Positions 24,930 through 35,260 of a DNA stretch of 64,000 nucleotides are shown piece by piece (positions within the stretch are counted from its first letter, which is position 1; every line of letters begins with the position of its first letter). Both the position numbers and the translations under genes were made by a program. This DNA is from Dasypus novemcinctus (taxonomy: Eukaryota; Chordata; Mammalia; Cingulata; Dasypodidae), in the NCBI RefSeq assembly GCF_030445035.2, contig NC_080696.1, positions 26,673,661-26,737,660 on the forward strand, written 5' to 3'. The notes beneath the pieces were generated by a model. The model searched no databases and was not told the DNA's origin. It was given only the letters and a program-made list of their open reading frames with translations.

Positions 24930-25223
24930 GGAAGTGGATGTGGTTCAATCAATTGGGCTTCTGTCTACCATATGGAAGGCCCTGGGTTTGTGTCCTAAGG
25001 CCTCCTTATGAATGCAAGCTGGCCTGTGCCTGAAGAGAGCTAACACCTGCACCTATGGAGAGCTGATGGACCACACCCATGGAGAGCTGATGCAGCAAGA
25101 TGATGCAACAAAGGGAGACAAGCAGACACAGAAAAATGCACAGCAAATGGACACAGAGAGCAGACAGCAAGCAAACAGCAAGGGGGGAATAAATAAATAA
25201 ATAAATAAATCTTCTAAAAAATA
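24930..25223 (+). mobile_element. DAS-type SINE, shorter variant, plus strand
   Basis: The tRNA-like head starts GGAAGTGGATGTGGTTCAA and the tail is (AAAT)n followed by CTTCTAAAAAAT. Exact 10-bp target duplications GCAATTCTCA flank it (24920-24929, 25224-25233). At 294 bp it is shorter than the 16758 and 26712 copies because the central body is reduced. Confidence 0.9.
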
Positions 25224-25307
25224 GCAATTCTCACCTTCATATACATTGCATGTCCTTCCACATAATCAGATACTATCATATTTGATGTATGTACTGAGTT
25301 AGTCAAA

Positions 25308-26282
25308 TCATTCCTCAGAAAGCAATAAGATCCTCTGGTCATCCTTTGACTGCAAGGTAATTTTAATACTTTCTAACTTTTTCATGGCATTTTTCACTTC
25401 TGCATTCCTTAGTGTGTAGATGAGTGGATTGAGACAGTGTATTCCTATAGTATAAAATACTTCTACCATCTTGTCCACAGAGAAAGTGGTTGGGGGACAT
25501 GTGTACATGAATGCACATGGACCAAAAGATAACTATGACGATGTGGGATGTAGATGTTGAGAGGGCTTTTTTCCTCCCTTCTGCACTGTGGTTTCTCAGA
25601 GAATGAGAGATAGCAACGTATAAGGTTATCAGAAGGATGAAACTGCCTGATCAAAAACCCCCACCATTGAACACCAACAGTAAGTTGATCACATAAATGT
25701 TTATGCAGACAAGTTTCAACAAAGGCTGTAAATCACAGCAGTAATGGTCAATCAAATTGGGTCCACAAAAAGATAATCTCAAAGCCAGGACAATCTGAGC
25801 TGTAAAATGCATGGAAGACCCTATCCAGGCAAGAATAATCAAGATGAGGCAGACCTGCAGCCTCATGATGATTGGGTAACATAAGGGCTGACAGATGGCT
25901 ACATATCAATCTACATCTCTTCTTCATATCTGTCATGAAGATGAGAATGAAGATCTCCATGCAGCCAAATAAATGTAGTGTAAAGACTTGAGTCATACAC
26001 TCATTGTAGGATATGATTTTTCTTTTTAGAGAGAGCATCCACAATTAGTTGAGGGGCTGTGGAAGTTGAAATTTGAATATCAGCAAAGGACAAGAAAAAT
26101 AGGAAGAAGTACATGGGGTTTCCAAGGCTTTGGCTGAACTTGATAGTCACAATCATGAGCAAATTCCCCATCATGGTTCCTGTGTAGAAAATTAAGAAAA
26201 TTACAAACACCATTTTCTGCATCGTTGGATTCTTTGTCAATCCTAACAGTATTAATTCTGTTACACTCTTATTTTGCTGCAC
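25308..26282 (-). pseudogene. Olfactory receptor pseudogene, OR4-like, copy A
   Basis: This decayed seven-transmembrane odorant receptor would act at olfactory cilia through a G protein. Recognisable parts are: N-terminus with TELILLGL; TM1 and TM2 with GNLLMIVTI and GNPMYFFLFFLS (26001-26282); ISYNECMTQ before TM3; the YVAIC stretch; TM4 LIILAWIGS; extracellular loop CGPNLIDHYCCD (25651-25866); TM6-TM7 remnants; and [15 protein letters not shown] near the end (25308-25508). Lesions: the start codon is GTG; one base is inserted near 26022; an insertion of about 16 bp precedes DRY; DRY arginine is TGA (25908-25906); TGA occurs after TM5 begins (near 25654); and a frameshift lies near 25520. 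The ISYNECMTQ and HYCCDLQPLLKL motifs fit family 4 (OR4C-like), by memory. Copy B is at 52600. Confidence 0.9.
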
Positions 26283-26695
26283 TGTTTAAGTCAACTTGAG
26301 GAAAGCATGGTTTAGAAAGAGTTCATCTGCAAGGAGAAAATAAATAATTTTATACAATAAATACGTTTTGGAGCTTGAATATATGCTTGTTCCTGGAACC
26401 TCCCTTTATCAATGGATAAAACAGTTACTTTTCTCTATTGATTTTTTTTCTGAATGAAGTAAACACATAATTGCATAGGAAAGTGCAATAGGGAAATAAT
26501 GAAAAAGTAAATATTTCTTCAGACTTAAACATTGTTTTGGACTTGGCAGGAATAGATAATTTCCTGATCTGAATGCCTTTATTAAGTTTTCAGCAAGGAC
26601 TATCAATATTAGGTGTATTATAAAAATAGAGAAAACCTATCCCTAATTTACTTGAATGAGCTTTCACATTTCCTGAACTTGGTCATCCATTCATT
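26283..26695. other. Upstream flank of the receptor pseudogene
   Basis: This sequence is conserved with 53462-53860 in copy B, including GAAAGAGTTCATCTGCAAGG just upstream of the start. It may hold remains of the old promoter or 5' exon splice region, but no clear site is visible. Confidence 0.4.
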
Positions 26696-26711
26696 AAAAG
26701 TCTTCTAGTTA

Positions 26712-27102
26712 GGAAGCAGCCTTAGCCCAGTGGTTGGCTCATCTGTCTACCACATGGGAGGTCCACAGTTCAAACCCTGGGCCTCCTTGGCCCGTGTGGA
26801 GCTGGCCCACGTGCAGTGCTGATGTGGGCAAGGAGTACGGTGCCATGCAGGTGTGTCCCCACATAGGGGAGCCCCATGCGCAAGAAGTGTGCCCCGTAAG
26901 GAGAGCTGCCCAGTGTAGAAGAAAGTACAGCCTGCCCAGGAATGGCACCACACACACAGAGAGCTCACACAACAAGATGATGCAACAAAAAGAAACACAG
27001 ATTCCAGTGCTGCTGACAACAACAGAAACGGACAAAGAAGAACATGCAGCAAAATAGACACAGAGAACAGACAACTGGGGGGAGAGGAAGAGGAGAAGAA
27101 AA
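26712..27102 (+). mobile_element. DAS-type SINE, plus strand, only in copy A
   Basis: The full-length head (GGAAGCAGCCTTAGCCCAG), B box GTTCAAACCC, body and A-rich tail are present. Exact 16-bp target duplications AAAAGTCTTCTAGTTA flank it (26696-26711, 27103-27118). It has no counterpart in copy B. Open frames on both strands inside it are chance. Confidence 0.93.
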
Positions 27103-27172
27103 AAAAGTCTTCTAGTTAAATTCTCAGCACTCCATAAGGATTATCTAAACATTTGAGAGCATCTTCCATAAT

Positions 27173-27363
27173 AAAACCTACACACACACATACATATAAA
27201 TGCAGAGATATAGGCAATAAACTTAAGATTTTAGCTTGTCAAACAATTTTTGGTGATGATAAGAGAAAAATCATTCAATGAACAAACAGACAAGACAGTC
27301 AGCCTGGTCCAGCATACTCATATTTGCAGCTATTGCCTGGAATGATTTTAAGTATTTTTTTCC
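27173..27363. repeat. Left copy of a 190-bp direct repeat flanking an L1
   Basis: From AAAACCTACACAC to TATTTTTTTCC this segment is repeated at 29440-29628 with about 90% identity by eye. The repeats abut the truncated 5' end and the A-rich 3' end of the L1 piece between them, as target site duplications do. Confidence 0.85.
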
Positions 27364-29439
27364 TTTTTTGTAACTAAAAATTTAGGAAAGTGTACAGTCT
27401 AAAATTTAAACCATTATGTAAACCATGATGGAACCATAGTTGGTAGCTATGTTTCAATAACTGCACATCAGCTCTAGCAAATATAACATCCACATGTAAA
27501 AAGATCATTGCTGGGGAAGTGGGAAAAGGGTTTGCTGTTGGGTATATTGGAGTACTCTTGATTGTATATGTGACTTTACTGTGATCTAAAACTTTTTAGA
27601 AGACAAAATTAAAAAAAAAAAAAGGATGTAGACACTGAGGAAGGAATGGAAGAGATTACCTTGCCATGTAGGGCAACACCTATTACTGTGATGAAAGGCA
27701 AAACATCAAAAACAAAGTTTTATAATATTTTTCATTTAATACCCCTATTTATTATTTATTTTAGTTTTTCTAAATTATTATGTGTTGTATTTCTAATATG
27801 TAAACCTATCATTACTATTTTATTTTCCTATTATTTGATTTTGGCAATATATTAGACTTCATTTTTGAAGAAGTTTTGGGACACAAAGGGGTTCAACTAT
27901 GGCAGGAGAGGAGAACTGATGTTGTGTGCCATTGATGGGAGAGGCATGCATGGGAGAGACTTCTCTGGGGTATGCATATATGATACATAGATATGTTTGG
28001 ATATTCATTGGGTACTGACATAGTCAGTAGAGTTTCACATGACAACTGAGGGAGTGCTGAGTTCCCATTCTGGGAAACTGTGTTACACTCCCCAATGGAG
28101 CAGCAACAATCACCCAAGTACAAGTGCAAAGACCAGTGAAGAAGGATGATACAATGATGGGCTCTTTATACTGAGGACTCTGTGTATGAGTCTGTGTGCC
28201 TGAAATTTCAACTAGGCCTAGAGCTGCAGGGTGCCTAAGAGTTATCTCCTGAGAGCCTCCATGTTGCTGAAATATGGTCACTCTCTAAGTCAAACTCAGC
28301 ATGTAAGTGCATCACCTTACCCCCAGCATAGGACATGACTCCCAGGGATGAGACACCCTGGCACTGAGGGATTACTACCATCAGCAGCTGGTGATGCAAC
28401 TAGAAAAATACCTTGAATAAAAGTTGGAAATGGTAAAGACAAATGAGTTTATATGGCTAAGAGACTTCAAAATAAGTCAGGAGGTCATCAGAGGGATCAC
28501 ACAAATGCACATCTCAGCAGGATCCCAGAGACAGTCAAAGTAGATACAACCCCAGGTACTGGTGCTCCTGAGGGCTACAGAGACACACAGGTTCTTTGGT
28601 CATGGCAGATGGCTGTGGAGTTCACTGCCTTGTCAATGGGCCCTACTTTGGAATTTGTGCTACTGAATGTGAGGGAGTTGGACTTAGATGTGAACTCTCT
28701 ACATATGCCTCTTCTGTTACTTTTACTGAAACTGTGATTGGTGCTGGGGTTTGTGTATGCTCTGGAGACTCAAATCTCTGGACTGTCCATGTGCCTCCTA
28801 GGCCCTGAGCCTCAGCAATGTTGCAACGTCTACTCTCCAGTACATTGGACATACCCAGGTCAGCTGACAGGGAGGTGAGAATTGTCAAACACATCAGGGA
28901 ACCAAGAGTATCTACAATTGCAAGCAGGAGAATCACATTCATCAGCCATATGGGATCTAAGCCCCCTCTTGATTCAGAGGTGAAGTGGAGATCGCAATGC
29001 CAGGGTCCACAAGATGGAGGAATATAATATGGATTGGAGTGGACTTGCTGGTTTCTACTATAGAACTGTTGTGACTCTAGCAATGGAAGACATTGTATCA
29101 CTGATGTGGAGATGGTGGTCACGGGAGTTGCTGAGGGCAGAGATGGAGGAAGAGATGTGATATGGGGCATTTTAGGGATTTGGATTTGTAGTTTTTATAC
29201 TGCCATAACCCACTGGATGAACTGGAGGAGAGTGTGAACTACAATGTAAAATATGATCCATGAGGTGTGGCAGTGCTCCAGGGTGTATTCACCAAATGCA
29301 ATGAATGTGCCTTACTGATGTAATGGGATGTTGATGTGGGAAGAGCAGGGTGGGGTGGGGAGTGGGGTATATTGGAACCTTTTATGTTTTTTAACTTAAG
29401 TTTTGTGTGACCTATTTGTCTATTTAAAAAGACAATAAA
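27364..29439 (+). mobile_element. L1 3'UTR-only copy, only in copy A
   Basis: About 2.07 kb of the L1 3'UTR, matching 45490-47490 of the reference element, without inversion. The 5' junction is near 27371 (TAACTAAAAAT) and the end is AAAAAGACAATAAAA at 29425-29440. It is more diverged from the reference than the copy at 10601, so it is an older insertion or subfamily. The minus-strand 175-codon frame at 28643-29170 lies within it. Confidence 0.87.
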
Positions 29440-29628
29440 AAAACCTACACACATATGCATAAATGCAGAGATACAGACAATAAACTAAAGATTTTAGCTT
29501 GTTGAACAATTTTCAGTGATGATAAGAGAAATATCATTCAATGAACAACCAGTCAACAAGCCAGTCAGCCTGGTCCAGCATGCTCATATTTGCAACTATT
29601 GCCTGGAATAATTTTAATTATTTTTTCC
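29440..29628. repeat. Right copy of the 190-bp direct repeat
   Basis: This matches 27173-27363, differing mainly by a 4-bp CA-repeat length change and scattered substitutions. After it, the sequence returns to the shared duplication block (TTGTTTCCAGTTCTAA at about 29658, copy B 53880). Confidence 0.85.
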
Positions 29629-30639
29629 TCGTCCTTTACCTCTTATATCCTTCTGATTGTTTCCAGTTCTAAAATCAACCTCTCATTCAACTTTGTACTT
29701 TTTTACCATACTATGTTGTCCACAGTTAAGTTCTTCCTCTTATTCATTATTGCTCTCTCTCATGAATATTTCCTAAGACACAAGGAGACACTGAGATTAT
29801 ATTTGAAGAAAATGAGAGAAAGAACATTTGTTCTAAATCAGAACATTCTTTTAAATTTCAGTTGTATAGCTTAAGCACCAGGATTATTAAAAAATGGGTT
29901 CAGGAAGCTCTTAAGTGATCCTAAAGCATTTCAATAGGACTTTTGTCATCTATATTCTTGCTGTCCAATATTCTTATTTCAGGGAAGAAAATAAAGAAAC
30001 AGAAAGTGGATATTTATTTATTACTAGCTGTATATCAGATACCTGTCAAATTGTTTTATGTCTATAACCACATTTATACACCTCAAAAAATAGCATAGTT
30101 AAAAGTAAAACTGGTGCCAAATAGGTAAAATATATTTACAAAAAAGTAATTCCACAATTCCTTGATATTAAAAGGGGACAACACAAATAAATAATGGGCC
30201 AAAGAACCAATTTTATAATAGACAGTTCTCTTTATCAAAATAATTAAATATATGAAAAGATACTTAAGTTCATTCATAGTTAAGTACATGAAAATAAAAA
30301 TTCCAATTGGATATACTTTTCATCTGTTATATAAGTAAAATGATTTTTAAATTAGTGTTTATTAATATGTAGCACTGTCAAAGAAGTGGCAAACAGTCAA
30401 ACATATATTTTTGGTAGGAATTTAAGTGTATACCTTCTCTTAGGGGGTGATTTCCAACACCTATAACATTACAACTACACATAGAAATCAGGCCAATGAT
30501 TCAATTTCCTACAGATGCATTTACTCACATGTACTAAAAGCAATCATTGTGGTCCATTGTGATTATTAGTTGTATGTACCTGAGGAAAACATTCTCAAAA
30601 CTAATCCACTCCTGTGGGTGTAAACTCATTATAAGTAAA

Positions 30640-31075
30640 GCTTTATGATGAGGCTACTTCAGTTAAGTTATGACTCAACTCATTCAAGGTGGGTTTTAAT
30701 TCTCTTACTGAAGTCCTCTATTAAAGGAATATATATACATACATACATACATACATGCATATATATATATACATACATATATATATATATATATGGAGAG
30801 ATAGAGAGAGAGAGAAAGCCATAAAAAGAAGCTAACATCAATGAAACCCAATAGAGAAGGGAAAGCCCAGCAGATGCTGCCAAGTGCCTTGCCATGTGGT
30901 AGAGGAGTCAAAAATCACAGGCACCTTGTCTTCGGGAGGAAAGCAGTGCATTCACAGTGCCTAGATTTGGACATTCCCTTGGCCTCAGACTGTAAACTAC
31001 TAAATACCCATTGTTTAAAGTCAACCCATTTCATGCTATTGGCAGGGAGCAGCCTAAGAAATTAAAACACAGCCC
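30640..31075 (+). repeat. Unclassified LTR-like interspersed repeat
   Basis: It runs from GAGGCTACTTCAGTTAAG (30650) to the ending CAGCCTAAGAAATTAAAACA (31054-31073), a terminal pattern I associate with a widespread mammalian interspersed repeat. The first part is also in copy B (54955-55060), so it predates the duplication. The class is uncertain. Confidence 0.35.
30727..30815. repeat. Microsatellite (TA/TACA)n then (GA)n
   Basis: Alternating TA and CATA units are followed by GAGAGATAGAGAGAGAGAGA. Copy B has only a short GAGAAAGAG stretch at the same place (55050), so the expansion is specific to copy A. Open frames through it are artefacts. Confidence 0.85.
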
Positions 31076-31079
31076 TTTC

Positions 31080-33485
31080 CATGGTACCAAAGAAAGGGAA
31101 CAACTTAAATGAGCATCAGAAAGAGATTCAGTAGATCAGAGATGATATTTTTATGCAACCATTGATAAAAATTAAGCATATACATAGACAATGGCCTCTA
31201 AAATATATTCTAAATTGAAAAATATGAGGACAAATCTATATGTTTAGAATGATAAATTTTTCCTTAAAAGCAGAATATTATATATTACATCTGCTTTTTT
31301 ATATAAATGGGTTGTGTTTGAAGGGGTACCAAAGAAAGACAAATAGCTCTAATCTCTGAGGGGGAAAACTATTGTCTAAAAGGCACCAGAGAACAGAAGA
31401 CCTACTATTTGAGATATGCCTTTATTTAATATTTGAAATTATGTCATAATCATGTGCTGCATTAAAAATAATGATTTTTAGAATCTTCTCTTAGCTAATG
31501 ATGTGATGACAAATTTCTGGGCATATCACTGAGCCCTCAATACAATTCTTACATAGGTTGTAGGGATAGTCATATATGTAGGAAAATAATATCCAGGAGC
31601 TTGGATAAGCTGGTGAATCAGATATACAGTTAGTTCTGGGTCTCAATGCTCTTAACCTGATACAGCATAATATTGTCATTAACTACAGGTTCACTGGAAT
31701 TCTTGAAAGTTTTCCAAAGGTATTTCAATACTCTTTTAGCAAAAATAAATGAAAAATTGTTTGAAGTTACTATCAACTATTTAGGCAGACAGATAGAAAG
31801 ATAAACAGATATGCACACAGATGTATAATTCATGTAATTGATATGTAGTAGAAAGACATGCCATAAGAATCACATACATTCGAATGAAATAATACAAAGG
31901 CATGGATTTCTGTCTATCTGTTCAGGCTGAATTTAAGCATCTAGAATAAAAGTAATTAATATTTGTTGAAAGAATGAAAGTATTAAAGAGTATTTCCCAT
32001 AGGTGCAATCTATAATGTTCCATGCTATTTTATACTCCCTCTCTATTGAAGAGATGGGAAGCCTGCAACCTACTTTGCAATGACATAACCATCACCTCCT
32101 TGAAATATTTTCTGGAATACCCAAATAAATATTATTTCTACTGCTCATCCCTTTCACTAGCAACTACAAATAGCCTTACTTTGTAGTGCTCATTTCCAAT
32201 GAGAACCAACTTGCTCATTTTTATTTCTAGTTTCTCTTTTTAGATTATAAATCAATCCTACAAAAGTCTTTTTTGTACTTTTTTTGTACTTTTTATATCC
32301 TTCCATAGTGCCTTGTATATCTAAGATACTTACCATGGAATTGAACACATTTACTTTCTCCAAATATTAATAAATCCAAATTTAAAATTCCCCTAAAAAT
32401 TGATACCAGCTTTTTTTTTGCAGAGGTTAAAATGTTCAGCTGTCCTCTTTTATTCCCAAAGTAAGTAGAACACTACTTAACTCAAATAAGAAGAAAAAAT
32501 GCCCCTAAAATGTTGATTATTCTGGGAACAGTTTCTATTTGATTTCACAAAGAGACAGAGGCTCTGACCTGCCTGCTAAATGGTTACCAGTTCCACCCCA
32601 CACTTACTGAAATCCACCATCATCCAAGATTTTAACTGGAAAATGCTTAATTTAATTTTGCCTTCCCCAGGAGAGTATTTAACATGAATGATGCAAAATA
32701 TCTGAGTCTGGGAAATATCATTCCCTAATGTGTCCCTTCCTCCCAATTAAGAATTACAAGCCGGATGTGATAAAGAACTTAATCCTCAATTCGTCCTCTT
32801 AAATTTTGGGAAAATAAATGGCCTATTTTTACAATTGAAGGTGTCAGCTGGGTCCTACATGACAATTTTTGACAAAAATAAAAAATGCATGGTCACTCAG
32901 TACACAGATCTTGGTTTCCAGGACCATTATAAAATAAAAGGAACCAGGACTCCTGGGAGATTTGCTTGATTTTAGGGCTATAACAAGGAAGATAAAAGGT
33001 GAACTGGAGCATATTTTTATGCCATAAAGTAAGGAAGAATTTTTAAAAAGCCATATAAAAACAAATACAACATACACACACACAATGATAAGTATATATC
33101 CAATGGACACAGGGCCTATTGAAAGAGCTCTCAGTGACCAAAGCTGGGTAAAAAATGTGTAATAAAATAAATAGCACACAATTGGACTTTACCCCATACT
33201 ATTAAATGAATGTCAATGAATATATACCAAAATAAATCTGTGATTTATTGAAATATAAATGAGAATAGACAAATCCCCCTTTAGAACATTTCCAAATGAT
33301 CTATGCAGATATTACATTCTCAGGGATGTAAAAAATAACTCCACTCTTTATTATGGTATATACATAGGGACTTCCTTCCAAAGATTACAGTACAAAAAAC
33401 TGGGGAGTGAGGAGTAACTTTATAGTGGAGAAATCTGGCAAATACTGTCTCAGCAAAACTGATGAAGTTTAACATCAAATGTAAA
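31080..33485. other. Duplication block without a gene
   Basis: This is collinear with about 55080-57210 in copy B. AT-rich and non-coding; a possible MIR-like piece near 31490-31660 is too weak to call. A GATA-rich tract near 31790-31830 is shared with copy B. Confidence 0.4.
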
Positions 33486-33488
33486 TAG

Positions 33489-33626
33489 TGTGGCATAGAT
33501 GTAACTCAGTGGCTGAGCATCTGCTTCCCTTGTACAAGGTTGTGGGTTCAATCCCCAGTACTTCCTAAAAAAATAATAAGAGCAGTGTCTGAGGGCAAAG
33601 ACTAGGATTAGAAAAAAAAAAAACAG
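33489..33626 (+). mobile_element. Short tRNA-derived SINE, only in copy A
   Basis: The A box is GTAACTCAGTGGC (33503-33515) and the B box is GGTTCAATCCCC (33545-33556), followed by an A-rich tail to about 33624. Copy B (around 57210) runs straight through without it, so it arrived after the duplication. Confidence 0.75.
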
Positions 33627-33705
33627 TAAGGTCGATAGTATATATGCTTGATATGATGTAATGAAATGGAACGTTCCCTTTGAAGTTCAAAAAACCCATA
33701 ACCAC

Positions 33706-34096
33706 TGTTGGAAACTGAGGCATGGTGGTCTTGCAAAGGGAGACATGCTGTTTCCATGGCTACGCTTTGAATGAAGCAGTTAAGCCTTTCGAGTCAACAA
33801 GATAATGCTGTCCGGGCAGGGAGAAATACGAGCAAACACACTTTGCAGTTTGAAAGGAATACTGAATCTTTGTACTTTGAGATAATTTCTTTAATTTATG
33901 AGTTAATGTGTAGTTACACTGCTTGTTATCTCGATAGTTTGAGTATATATAATGCCGTATGTAGAAAATAAAGTTGTCTGAGGAGTCATTACTTGCAGTC
34001 CCCCTGATCCCAGCTCGTTAGTTTTTTCTCTTTGTTTCCTCCCCCCTTTTTATCTTTCTTTCATTCCCGATACCCTTCACGTCCAAATCTCCAACA
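33706..34096 (+). mobile_element. Solo LTR of an endogenous retrovirus, only in copy A
   Basis: A 391-bp unit with retroviral LTR form: it begins TGTTGGA and ends TCCAACA (7-bp inverted termini), with a TATA box TATATATAA (33944-33952) and a polyadenylation signal AATAAA (33967-33972). Six-bp flanking repeats AACCAC/AACCCC (33700-33705, 34097-34102; one mismatch) fit the 6-bp duplications of betaretrovirus-like (class II) elements. Copy B has the empty site near 57290. No internal retroviral genes are present, as expected after LTR-LTR recombination. The 66-codon frame at 33771-33971 is chance. Confidence 0.78.
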
Positions 34097-34269
34097 AACC
34101 CCAATATAATCATGAAAAAAAAACAATCAGAAAACCACAAGTGATTGATAATATCCAAAATATTTGTCCATTCCTCTTTGTGATGTCAAGATTATCAAAA
34201 ACAAGTAAAATCTGAGAAATTATCACTATCTAGAAGTGCCTAAAGAAACACAATTGCTAAACATAGCAT

Positions 34270-34530
34270 GATATCTTGTTGGGATTCTGGTATAGAAAAA
34301 GGATGTTAGGTTAAAACAAAGGAAATCTGAATAAATTGTGGATTTTAGTTAATAATATAACAGCATTTGTTAATTAGTTGTGACAAATGAACCATGTTAA
34401 TGTCAGATGATAATAGGAAATAAGAAAAACTGAGTATGGAAAATATGAGAACACTCTAATACATTTGTAACATTTTTGTATGTCTGAAATTATTCTAAAA
34501 TAAAGTATTCATTTTAAAATGGTGAACAAA
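34270..34530 (+). mobile_element. Old L1 3' end, shared by both duplication copies
   Basis: This resembles the 3' end of old mammalian L1 (CTGAAATTATTCTAAAATAAAG near 34483-34504). The counterpart in copy B is at 57465-57715, so it inserted before the duplication. Confidence 0.6.
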
Positions 34531-34929
34531 TGGTAATACATATGTCATTCAATCAACTTATCAAATATAAAATGAATACCAATTATATATAAATTTATGG
34601 TCTAAATGTCAGGATAAATACATTATCTGAGATATTAGTTTGTAGAGAAGAAAATATTCCCTCAATTTTCATCTATAATTTTAGTCACATAAACTAAGCA
34701 AAGAAGAGGAAAAAGGTACCTGGTATCTTTCATATAATAATATGTAAAAGTCACTGTAATTGAAAATTCAAATGCTAACATTTATATCTGCTCCACAATT
34801 CTCTTAATCATGAATATTTCCTTTTATATATAGTTAAAATGAGGATCAGAGATAAAACAATAGAGAATAACAATGGTGGCGTTGAACTAATATCTGTGTA
34901 AAACAAAAGTCTCAGGTTTTATACAATTA

Positions 34930-35260
34930 TTTATTTAATAGGCTATTTTAGACTAGCTTTAGGTTTTAAGAAAAATTGTGAAGAAAATATAGAGTTCCTT
35001 ATAACCTATGAGTTTTTCCTATAATTAACATCAGGCATTAGCATGGTACATTTGTTACAATTCATGAATAATGATTGATACTTTGTTGTTAAATGAAATC
35101 TATAGTTTACATTACAGTTGGCTGTTTGTGTTGTATAGTTCTATTTGTTTTTACAAATGCATAAGCTCATATGTCCACCATTATATCACACAGAATAGTT
35201 TCAGAACCCTAAAAATGCCCTGTGCTCCACCTATTTACCTCCTATTTTATTTTAAATTAT
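34930..35260 (-). mobile_element. Old L1 fragment, minus strand, shared by both copies
   Basis: The order TTTTAGACTAG..., ATTAACATCAGGCATTAGCATGG, ATCTATAGTTTACATTA and ACCCTAAAAATGCCCTGTGCTCC matches an old L1 3' region also present at 48240-48600 and 58170-58460. Confidence 0.6.

Larger units (their letters stand above)
25308..35260. repeat. Segmental duplication, copy A
   Basis: This block is collinear with 52600-58470 in the same orientation, at perhaps 80-85% identity by eye. Shared anchors are the receptor pseudogene, the sequence around 29670-29760 with 53900-53990, 30440-30700 with 54780-55030, 31480-31700 with 55160-55340, 32640-32760 with 56360-56480, 34270-34530 with 57465-57715, and 34900-35250 with 58110-58455. 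Copy A is longer mainly through later insertions (SINE, L1 3' end, short SINE, solo LTR). The left edge is near the receptor 3' end. Confidence 0.85.

Noticed and set aside
27364-29439. Full gene duplication explaining the 190-bp repeats
   Set aside because: The repeats abut the exact ends of the L1 piece, which fits target site duplication better than a separate tandem duplication.
30727-30800. CRISPR-like array
   Set aside because: Short tandem units without spacers, in a mammalian genome; it is a microsatellite.
30680-30911. Tyr/Ile-rich open frames
   Set aside because: They are translations of a (TA)n microsatellite.
31490-31660. Possible MIR element
   Set aside because: Only a few short matches to a MIR core; too weak to call.
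33771-33971. 66-codon open frame
   Set aside because: It lies entirely in the solo LTR and crosses its TATA and polyadenylation signals.
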